NCBI RefSeq assembly: GCF_037325665.1
Contig: NC_090255.1
Coordinates: 31,126,760-31,190,759 of the forward strand
Length of the DNA: 64,000 nt
Reading direction: 5' to 3'
Source: Littorina saxatilis
Lineage: Eukaryota; Mollusca; Gastropoda; Littorinimorpha; Littorinidae
Positions 8,201 to 16,400 of this stretch are shown here, one piece after another. The stretch's first letter is position 1; the number at the start of each line of letters is the position of its first letter. A model generated the notes under the pieces. That model made no database searches, was not told the origin of the DNA, and worked only from the letters and a program-made list of their open reading frames with translations. The translations under genes were made by a program, and so were the position numbers.

Positions 8201-9889
8201 ATGCTTTCGCTTCAGACTCTGGACCTCAGCTTTAACTCCTTGACTGACCTCGCTTTTCTCCATCTGGACAATGTTCCTGGTCTGACGTATTTGGATCTCT
8301 CGGGTAACCCTCTCATGGAGACCTTGGGCCCTGCATTTACTTCAAAGATACACGTGGGTGGGTTTAACAACCTGATAACTTTGATCATGACCAGCGTGGG
8401 TTTTGGGGAAATAGAGAACGAATCCTTGAGTCCTCTGTCTAAACTCAAACATCTGGACATAAGGGCGAATGCGGTCAGGAGCTTTGGCAAGCAATCTCTG
8501 TCTGGTCTGACGGCGCTAACACGGTTATACACAGATCAACCCAAGCTCTGTTGCAAGTACTTCCATCCGTCTTTAACAGAATGCGTTGCTCCTGTGGATG
8601 AACTGTCTTCGTGCGATGACTTGCTGGCCCAGGATTTCTTCAGGGTTTGTCTGTGGACCCTGGCTGTACTGGCAGTGGTTGGTAACGTTGGAGTTCTTAT
8701 CTACAGACTGTTTGTCAGAGCACAGAACTCAGCACCAACATCTAGGATTCTGGTAAATAACTTGTGTGCCTCGGACCTCCTGATGGTGATCTACATGACG
8801 ATGATCGCAGCTGCAGACGCACAGTTTCGCGGCGTGTACGTGGTCAAAGAAAACGAATGGAAAGACAGCATAGCGTGTACCACTGCAGGCTTCCTGTCTT
8901 TCGTTTCCAGCGAGGTTTCAGCCTTCGTGATTTGCCTGATCACACTGGACCGCGTTCTGGTCATGAGCTTTCCCTTTAACAAGAGTGTCCATCTGACCCG
9001 CAAGGGGACCATCGTGGCTTGCTGTGGAGTCTGGGTGGTCTGTATTGCTCTGGCTTCAGTGCCCCTGATTGCTGGCATGGACTTCTACGGTCAAAACGGC
9101 ATCTGTATTCCTCTGCCCATAACGCGACAGCAGTTTTCGGGACAGACCTACGCGTTTGGCGTCTTTATCGTTCTGAACTTTATCATCTTCGTCTTCATCG
9201 GTGTCGGGCAGGTGATCATCTACTGTGCTGTCCAAAGGGCAAGCAGGGCTGCGGGCACACAGCGACGAGAGCAGGACATGACTGTCGCCCGACGACTGTT
9301 TCTGATCGTCCTGACCGACTTCTGCTGCTGGTTCCCTATCGGTGTGATGGGACTGCTTGCGGCTCTTGGCTTTCCTATTCCTGGTGAGGTCAACGTGTGG
9401 GTCGCCATTTTTGTCCTGCCGCTCAACTCCGCGCTCAATCCTTTTCTGTATACAATGAACGGGTTGCTTGAGAAATGGAGGCAACTGAAAATGGAGAAGA
9501 CCATGAAGAAAACCTTGGGTAAGCTGCAGAGTGAGATTCCGAGATGGCAGCCAGCCAACGTTCAAGAGCTGATAAGAATCTGCGTTCGCTCCAAGCTGGT
9601 GGGGAAAGACAAGATGATGAAGATAATGAACATCAGTGACGGGCCATCCCCCGTGACGAGAGGCAGAGAAGACCTTTCTATTGAACCTGAAGATCAACAT
9701 GAGTTCGAGGGATTTTTTGACTTTAGCACTGGGTACACAGACATCCCCATTGGCAAGAAAAGTGTCCATGACGACCTGGACGCTACAAAGGAGGAGAGGG
9801 AGTACCAGAACATTGCGTACGATGGCCATAACGTCAGTGAGAGTACAAGCCCACGAAATGTAACCAAGTGTACACAACACTTGAATTAA
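5225..9889 (+). CDS. GRL101/relaxin-receptor-like GPCR with CUB-like, LDLa, C-type lectin and LRR modules (copy 1)
   Basis: 1,554 residues in one exon. Order: signal peptide (about 1-39, ends TAHAQ); Ser/Thr-rich stalk with ten or more 9-residue repeats (about 104-195); CUB-like domain (about 326-445); LDLa (470-500); C-type lectin domain (503-647); four LDLa modules (about 714-923); leucine-rich repeats with a cysteine-rich hinge (about 942-1125); seven helices (about 1138-1412). TM3 ends in DRV in place of DRY, TM6 has CWFP, TM7 has NPFLY. This is the layout of leucine-rich-repeat GPCRs of the relaxin-receptor class (type C LGR) and of snail GRL101, with a lectin module added. It should act at the plasma membrane and signal through G proteins; the ligand cannot be told. 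Odd: in the fifth LDLa the cysteine after CDGVFH is Phe (codon 7961-7963), unlike copy 2. The start at 5225 follows a splice acceptor and precedes the signal peptide. Confidence 0.9.
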   Translation: MYETCTRIRPLRSLHNATVVFLLLPCLFIASLSLTAHAQPETLRFSAATETPHSLQGHNKLDDEKVSTTSMLATQHGTLVSSRYLSSSDSELGLESSWHSEKEQTARESSIQQTARESSIQQTAHDSSARQPEHEFLTRQTEHEFSIRQTVQVSSTRQTQHESSTSQTEHEFSTSQTEHEFSMRQTEQESSTRQTAQAAESGLANVLPAVQSLPTKKEENALTLSTTTPVRPSGGTIRILLPTPPSPASSDSSPRFNSTLGVSRLTTYTPEVTPPMSMKLSTTTLKITDNIRDTSFRISPPALTPTLPGPLPPLLEPFPPLPLQPCSVIGEMTPTVMNGNIAWKFDWDDCVSEITWWIKVPDSHGIVVDFHHVEMARNDSLNIFSVGATDLNENLVRCFQENTVSIGHLAPALIGESLMKIELRTYDGRRTILPKSSFNLTYTAHPMAGLPRPVLVENVAKVESIISYNCSGVNNLPESITCDGIRHCTDGEDEEGCPYRDEGCGDWFPSGNQCYKAIFEQVYSSGQSFVTMPSEAEAFCQSQHGATLATLQAPGVMETVVNMIRKSGFSHAVVGIQKFKPVSRNLKHLYRFLWQWGDRGSPIAYDREQLQKDGTSLDCAMLNVWREPVFKALACVLPNTFPDGFICMRSNPAFGRRKFTLSGLAIPPASELPTGFSTKACPDGSVVQTFHRCQWEQRDEDSDSGWSQNGFPLFQCRYGPAVHYSLLCDGKNDCADRSDEMDCKQPQFSSLLEASFICRNLQAIPDNKRCDGAVDCFDESDEESCVSCNWGLLCPGEGCLPNTPYSTYVDSCPMVMPTLYRELSSTFPGKVLLDGYGMSRLYPVYGDCGVGFYLCQGGHCIPSFLLNNGEQDCPQGEDEQIPLRNLTCPGYYRCQGSGSCVHKDYVCDGVFHFPNKDDEMYCHLACPADAGCTCEGHAFKCSAMIDPLYNLHLRYLDLGRAANVSLQNVHVMEYLFVLNVSHCGLDQVNLSNMLSLQTLDLSFNSLTDLAFLHLDNVPGLTYLDLSGNPLMETLGPAFTSKIHVGGFNNLITLIMTSVGFGEIENESLSPLSKLKHLDIRANAVRSFGKQSLSGLTALTRLYTDQPKLCCKYFHPSLTECVAPVDELSSCDDLLAQDFFRVCLWTLAVLAVVGNVGVLIYRLFVRAQNSAPTSRILVNNLCASDLLMVIYMTMIAAADAQFRGVYVVKENEWKDSIACTTAGFLSFVSSEVSAFVICLITLDRVLVMSFPFNKSVHLTRKGTIVACCGVWVVCIALASVPLIAGMDFYGQNGICIPLPITRQQFSGQTYAFGVFIVLNFIIFVFIGVGQVIIYCAVQRASRAAGTQRREQDMTVARRLFLIVLTDFCCWFPIGVMGLLAALGFPIPGEVNVWVAIFVLPLNSALNPFLYTMNGLLEKWRQLKMEKTMKKTLGKLQSEIPRWQPANVQELIRICVRSKLVGKDKMMKIMNISDGPSPVTRGREDLSIEPEDQHEFEGFFDFSTGYTDIPIGKKSVHDDLDATKEEREYQNIAYDGHNVSESTSPRNVTKCTQHLN
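5534..5806 (+). repeat. coding minisatellite, 27-bp units (copy 1)
   Basis: About ten 9-codon units with consensus close to QTEHESSTR; the first two are QTARESSIQ. It lies in the stalk between signal peptide and CUB-like domain and is Ser/Thr-rich, so probably O-glycosylated. Confidence 0.9.
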
Positions 9890-10058
9890 CTTTGGAGGCA
9901 AAAAGACAGTCAAACAGGAGTGTGCTTGAGCTCATTTAATCGCCCTATAAAAATCAAAGTTTTGCAAGATACAAGAAGATAACAGCAGTCACAAAACAGC
10001 TCTCTAAAACCCACATGCATCCGACAGAAAGTTTGAGCGATATTTGGTCAGTGCTTTA
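9890..10058 (+). other. 3' UTR/flank of receptor copy 1
   Basis: Duplicated downstream of copy 2 (18234-18435). I see no AATAAA polyadenylation signal close to the stop codon. Confidence 0.5.
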
Positions 10059-10797
10059 GGGCACAGTACGCCTCCCGTAAACCGTCACAGATACTTTCAG
10101 GCTTTTACACACAGCACAAACACCCTTTCGATTAAACACTCACAGCTTGAGAACATCCTAGGTGCCCTACGTAAAGAGCGAGCAATTTTCAAAGAATTGA
10201 TTTTGCGGATTGTCTGATCAGACAATCGGACGGTGCATTTTGGCGCTAGACCTAACTTTTAAAATCTAAATGATAAATTGACAGCTTGTTACACAAACAT
10301 CCTTAAATCATAAAAGAATTATTTTTTCATCAAGACAAGATCAGTACAATTCGAAGTTGGAAAGTTTGAAAAAAGAAAAGCCCGGAAGCAGGGTCACGCA
10401 AGGTCGTGGTTCTCGTAGCAGACGACGGTTATCCTATCGCCAGCTCCTCTGAACAGTCAAAAGCCATCGCTAGAGTTCGTGTGAATCGCAGCCGTTTGTT
10501 GCGTTTAGATTCAGAGGTACATAATAACGTGTTATTGCAGATAAGCTTACAGCGAGTCGCATTGAAATCACAAACTGACGACTACATTGTGAAAAAAAGG
10601 AAACTGGATTACACGGGTTCACGATGGCTCAGGGGTAAGATAAACCACGCTAAAATAAATTCTTTGAAAATTGCTCTCTCTTTACGGAGGGCACCTAGGA
10701 TGTTCTCAAGCGGTGAGTGTTTAAATGAAAGGGTGTTTGTACTGTGTGTAAAAGCCTGACAGTATCTGTGATGGTTTACGGGAGGCTCACTGTGCCT
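10059..10797. mobile_element. TTAA-flanked MITE with long inverted repeats (copy 1)
   Basis: Inverted arms of about 140 bp (10060-10205 against 10660-10797; ends GGCACAGTACGCCTCCCGTA and its complement) surround a middle of about 450 bp. The right flank is TTAA; the left is TTTA here but TTAA in copy 2. A TTAA target suggests the piggyBac or Kolobok superfamily. No transposase. Confidence 0.8.
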
Positions 10798-11395
10798 TTA
10801 AAGACATAGGGCACCGATTGGCTCCAATAATTGATTATGCTAATATTTTGCCTGGGACATTTTCAGAATGTGTTGAAACAAGTGTGAAAAATAGAGAAAT
10901 TTACCGGACAGACTTTATGATACAGACTTTCAAGTTGAATATGATGGCATGCTAAGAATCATATAAGACTAAAGAGCCTAAACGAGGGTTGGGTAATTGG
11001 ATGGGGTATCTGGATGGGGTATCTGATCGATATCAATCAATTACAATCACAGGACCTATTGTGTGGTTTATATTATACAAGTGTATAAGTGTTGTAAATC
11101 CTTTGTTTGCGTTTTTGTTAGAATGACGTGTTTCTATTCGAATTATTGTGATATATGGCTCAAAACAGAGAAATTACAAGAAGTTTTTGTGGGCTGAAAT
11201 TCGATCAGTTTCTTAATGTTCATCAACATATTTGCTGTTTAATCCACACGATTTTAACCAAAAATGGACACAATGCAGAGCAGAGTCCACACAATCAAAA
11301 TTTTAAATAATTGACAAAGGCATCTTTGCACCGATCTGCAAAAGGTACCATTACCCAATTTTGTGTAATAGGCATCAGAAAAAGCTTACTATCTA
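10798..11395. other. duplicated 3' flank, no gene seen
   Basis: Matches 19283-19870 after copy 2; similarity stops at an (AT)n tract near 11392, the right edge of the first duplication unit. No coding signal. Confidence 0.6.
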
Positions 11396-11409
11396 TATAT
11401 ATATATATA

Positions 11410-11735
11410 TATATGAAGTCTTATATCGCGCGCGTATCTCCAGACTCGGACTCAAGGCGCAGGGATCTATTTATGCCGTGTGAGATGGAATTTTTTCAGC
11501 AGATCGCAGCCATTTCGGCGCATATCCTACTTTTCACGGCCTATTATTCCAAGTCACACGGGTATTTTGGTGGACATTTTTTTTATCTATGCCTATACAA
11601 TTTTGCCAGGAAAGACCCTTTTGTCAATCGTGGGATCTTTAACGTGCACACTCCAATGTAGTGAACACGAAGGGACCTCGGTTTTTCGTCTCATCCGAAA
11701 GACTAGCACTTGAACCCACCACCTAGGTTAGGAAA
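11410..11735 (-). mobile_element. SINE-like repeat (TTATATCGCGC family)
   Basis: Contains CTTATATCGCGCGCGTATC and GCAGCCATTTCGGCGCATA, also seen at 43255-43395; the tail alone occurs in the other orientation at 23918-23985. Short interspersed, no coding capacity. Confidence 0.6.
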
Positions 11736-11749
11736 GGGGGGAGAAAATT

Positions 11750-12515
11750 GCTAACGCCCTGACTCGTAGCATCGTCAGTCCACTGCTCGTGGTAAAGGCA
11801 GTGAAATTGACAAGAAGAGCGGGGTACTGTAGTAGTTGCGCTGAGAAGGATAGCACGCAGACTTTTCTGTACCTCTCTTCGTTTTAACTTTCTGAGCGTG
11901 TTTTTAATCCAAACATATCATATCTATATGTTTTTGGAATCAGGAACCGACAAGGAATAAGATGAAAGTGTTTTTAAATTGATTTCGAAAATTTAATTTT
12001 GATAATAATTTTTATATTTTTAATTTTCAGAGCTTGTTTTTAATCCAAATATAACATATTTATATGTTTTTGGAATCAGAAAATGATGAAGAAAAAGATG
12101 AACGTAAATTTGGATCGTTTTATAAAAAATTTTTTTTTTTTACAATTTTCAGATTTTTAATGACCAAAGTCATTAATTAATTTTTAAGCCACCAAGCTGA
12201 AATGCAATACCGAAGTCCGGCCTTCGTCAAAGATTGCTTGGCCAAAATTTCAATCAATTTGATTGAAAAATGAGGGTGTGACAGTGCCGCCTCAACTTTT
12301 ACAAAAAGCCGGATATGACGTCATCAAAGGTATATATCGAAAAAAAGAATAACATTCCGGGGATATCATTCCCAGGAACTCTCATGTCAAATTTCATAAA
12401 GATCGGTCCAGTAGTTTGGTCTGAATCGCTCTACACACACACACGCACACCACGACCCTCGTCTCGATTCCCCCTCTATGTTAAAACATTTAGTCAAAAC
12501 TTGACTAAATGTAAA
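11750..12515 (+). mobile_element. TTTAGTCAAG-family MITE, 5' truncated
   Basis: Same family as 20893-21790 and 61256-62304. Shared marks: AGAAGAGCGGGGTA, two TATGTTTTTGGAATCAG blocks, GACAGTGCCGCCTCAAC, CACGACCCTCGTCTCGATTC and a terminal hairpin CATTTAGTCAAAACTTGAC. It separates the two duplication units. Confidence 0.8.
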
Positions 12516-12830
12516 AACAATTGATCGTGACATTTTTGCACAGATCAGCAACACATACCATTACCCCCATGTTAAAAAATGGCATCAGAAGAGGTAAAAG
12601 TAATCGTACTCTGAAAAATATGCATGTTGAGTTTTATGTAAGCACTGTTTTAAAAAGTTCATTATCTGCCACATCTGAATATAGATACAAGTGTATCTTC
12701 ACGAAGTGTAAAGTTAGAAAATTCTAGTGAAATCATTTACAGTAGGGCGTAACCGTACGTGCGAGAAATCGTTTTGGATGGTACTTTCACTGACTCCAAG
12801 TGAGAACCAGACAAAGTTAATTGGATGCGC

Positions 12831-12967
12831 AACTCCCCCGAAACCGGCGTATGCTGCCTGAATCAGTGGCGGGGTAAAAACGGTCATACACGTAAAAATC
12901 CACTCGTGCTAAAAACATGAGTGAACGTGGGAGTCTAAGCCCATGAACGAAGAAGAAGAAGAAGAAG
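12831..12967 (+). mobile_element. tRNA-SINE 3' fragment, copy-2 counterpart
   Basis: Paralogous to 3527-3680; shorter (GAA)n tail. Confidence 0.75.
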
Positions 12968-13050
12968 GATGCGCAACAGTTGTTTCCCATCATTTAGCGA
13001 ACTGTCCTATTCACAGATGAAGCAAGCTGTTACTGTATTTTATCTGACAT

Positions 13051-13051
<1 letters not shown>

Positions 13052-13117
<66 letters not shown>

Positions 13118-13146
13118 TGCGTGCGTGTGTGTGTGTGTGTGTGTGT
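13052..13146. repeat. (TG)n microsatellite with a GTGC centre
   Basis: TG repeat counterpart of 3755-3851; several TG units have become TGCG. Confidence 0.9.
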
Positions 13147-13436
13147 ACTCAGTCTACATAAACGCATTACGTAATCCAGAGTGTTAGACAGGGTATCTTC
13201 AAACAACGCAGTACTGTCTTGCGGTCTAAGGAGTTCGCATGAGCTATACCAATCGAATTTATTTATTTATCAATTTCTTTATGTATTCTCTTCTGTAGTT
13301 ATTGACTTATTGACTTATTGATTTATTTTGTATTCGTCTGTTTTATACATATATCTTAATTATGTATTTATTTATTCATTCATACATTTATTTATTTATT
13401 TGTTTATCTATCTATTTTACAGAACTTCTTCTCAAG

Positions 13437-16400
13437 ATGTACGAAGCATGTACAAGAATCCGCCCGCTTCGATCACTTCACAATGCCACCGTTGTATTCT
13501 TACTACTCCCATGTTTATTCATCGCTTCATTATCACTGACGGCTCATGCGCAACCGGAAACACTAAGGTTCTCTGCTGCAACAGAAACCCCGCATTCTTT
13601 ACAAGGCCACAACAAACTTGATGATGAAAAGGTTTCTACTACTTCCATGCTAGCAACACAACACGGCACTCTTGTCTCTTCGCGGTATTTGTCATCGTCA
13701 GACTCTGAGCTAGGCCTAGAATCCTCCTGGCACTCGGAGAAGGAACAAACTGCACGTGAGTCTTCAATACAACAAACTACACGTGAGTCTTCAATACAAC
13801 AAACTGCACGTGAGTCTTCAATACAACAAACTGCACGTGAGTCTTCAATACAACAAACTGCACGTGAGTCTTCAATACAACAAACTGCACGTGAGTCTTC
13901 AATACAACAAACTGCACGTGAGTCTTCAATACAACAAACTGCACGTGAATCTTCAATACAACAAACTGCACACGATTCTTCAGCACGCCAACCTGAACAT
14001 GAGTTTTTAACAAGACAAACTGAACATGAGTTTTCAATACGACAAACTGTACAGGTGTCTTCGACGAGACAAACTCAACATGAGTCTTCAACAAGCCAAA
14101 CTGAACATGAGTTTTCAACAAGCCAAACTGAACATGAGTTTTCAATGAGACAAACTGAACAAGAGTCTTCAACAAGACGAACTGCACAAGCTGCAGAGTC
14201 TGGCCTGGCGAATGTGCTGCCTGCCGTACAGTCATTGCCGACGAAGAAAGAAGAGAACGCGCTGACCTTGTCAACAACCACACCAGTTAGGCCAAGCGGC
14301 GGGACGATTCGCATTCTACCCCCCACACCTCCTAGTCCAGCAAGCAGTGCTTCGTCACCTCGCTTCAACGGCACCTCGGGTGTCTCCAGACTTACTACCT
14401 ACACACCTGAAGTGACCCCTCCGATGTCAATGAAGTTGTCCGCGACCACGCTTAAAATAACGGATAACATTCGCGACACGTCTTTTCCAATAAGTCCCCC
14501 TGCACTGACACCGACCCTGCCTGGTCCTTTACCACCGCTGCTGGAACCTTTCCCACCGCTGCCTCTCCAACCGTGTTCCGTCATAGATGAAATGACACCC
14601 ACAGTCATGAATGGAAACATTGCTTGGAAGTTTGACTGGGACGACTGTGTCTCAGAAATTACGTGGTGGATCAAGGTCCCCGACAGTCACGGTATTGTTG
14701 TGGATTTTCATCACGTGGAGATGGCTAGAAATGACTCTCTGAATATCTTCAGCGTTGGAGCGACTGATCTTAATGAAAATCTCGTCAGGTGTTTCCAAGA
14801 GAATACAGTATCTATTGGACAACTTGCACCTGCGTTGATCGGGGAAAGCCTCATGAAAATTGAGCTCAGAACTTATGATGGGAGGAGGACAATACTGCCC
14901 AAGTCGAGTTTCAACCTCACCTACACTGCTCATCCCATGGCCGGACTCCCGAGGTCTGTTCTGGTTGAAAATGTTGCTAAGGTAGAGAGTATTATCAGCT
15001 ACAACTGCAGTGGGGTCAACAATCTTCCGGAAAGTATCACGTGCGATGGAATTCGTCACTGCACAGACGGTGAAGATGAGGAGGGCTGTCCATACCGCGA
15101 CGAGGGGTGCGGTGACTGGTTCCCCTCGGGCAACCAGTGTTACAAAGCGATCTTCGTGCAGGTCAAATCTCTCTTGTCTGGTCAGTCCTTTGTGACAATG
15201 CCCTCGGAAGCCGGAGCATTTTGTCAGTCACAACATGGCGCCACTTTGGCAACACTGCAGGCACCGGGTGTGATGGAAACGGTGGTGAACATGATACGTA
15301 AAAGCGGGTTTTCGCACGCTGTAGTAGGTATCCAGAAATTCAAGCCTGTTTCGAGGAATCTGAAACATTTGTATCGCTTTCTGTGGCAGTGGGGAGACCG
15401 AGGAAGCCCGATAGCCTACGACCGAGAACAACTGCAGAAAGACGGCACCTCTCTAGACTGTGCGATGCTAAACGTCTGGAGGGAACCTGTGTTTAAAGCC
15501 TTGGCCTGTGTTCTACCAAACACATTTCCTGACGGATTCATCTGTATGAGATCAAACCCAGCTATTGACCGAGAGAAACTTACACTTTCAGGACTTGCTA
15601 TTCCGCCAGCCTCTGAACTACCAACAGGTTTTTCCGCCAAGGCGTGCCCCGATGGCTCCGTGGTGCAGACGTTTCATCGTTGTCAGTGGGAACAGCGGGA
15701 CGAGGACTCGGACAGCGGGTGGTCCCAAAACGGTTTCCCCTTGTTCCAGTGCCGGTACGGTCCGGCTGTCCACTACTCGCTGCTCTGTGACGGGAAGGAC
15801 GACTGTGCTGACCGCAGCGACGAAATGGATTGCAAACAACCGCAATTTTCTTCACTTTTGGAAGCTTCCTTCATCTGCAGGAACCTGCAGGCCATTCCTG
15901 ATAACAAAAGGTGCGATGGCGCTGTGGACTGTTTTGATGAAAGCGACGAAGAGTCGTGCGTTTCGTGTAACTGGGGTCTGATGTGTCCTGGAGAAGGATG
16001 CCTGCCAGAAACTTATGAAAAATATGTCGACAGCTGTCCCATGGTAGCGCCAAACCAAGACAAAGAACTGAGTTCTACTTTCCCAGGCAAAGTATTGTTG
16101 GATGGTTATGGGATGTCCCGACTGTATCCAGTCTATGGTGACTGCGGTGTCGGCTTTTATCTGTGTCAGGGTGGACACTGTATTCCGTCCTTCCTGCTCA
16201 ACAACGGCGAACAGGACTGCCCTCAGGGCGAGGACGAACAAATCCCGCTGCGTAACCTGACGTGTCCAGGCTACTACAGGTGCCAGGGGTCGGGGAGCTG
16301 TGTCCACAAGGACTATGTGTGTGACGGCGTCTTTCACTGCCCCAACAAGGACGATGAGATGTACTGTCACCTTGCCTGTCCCGCTCACCTAGGCTGCACG

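Larger units (their letters stand above)
12677..13436 (+). other. 5' flank of receptor copy 2 (second duplication unit)
   Basis: Aligns with 3375-4111 plus 5128-5224, lacking the retroelement. Holds the SINE fragment 12831-12967, a (TG)n tract 13052-13146 and the splice acceptor ending at 13422. Confidence 0.75.

Noticed and set aside
9056-9913. Minus-strand ORF of 285 codons opposite the receptor
   Set aside because: Antisense shadow of the transmembrane region; its counterpart at 17433-18290 only mirrors the duplicated coding strand.
10406-10759. Small gene downstream of the receptor
   Set aside because: Lies inside the TTAA MITE; the frame is not preserved in the second copy.
13756-14283. 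ORFs on both strands made of repeated peptides
   Set aside because: They are other-frame readings of the 27-bp coding minisatellite.
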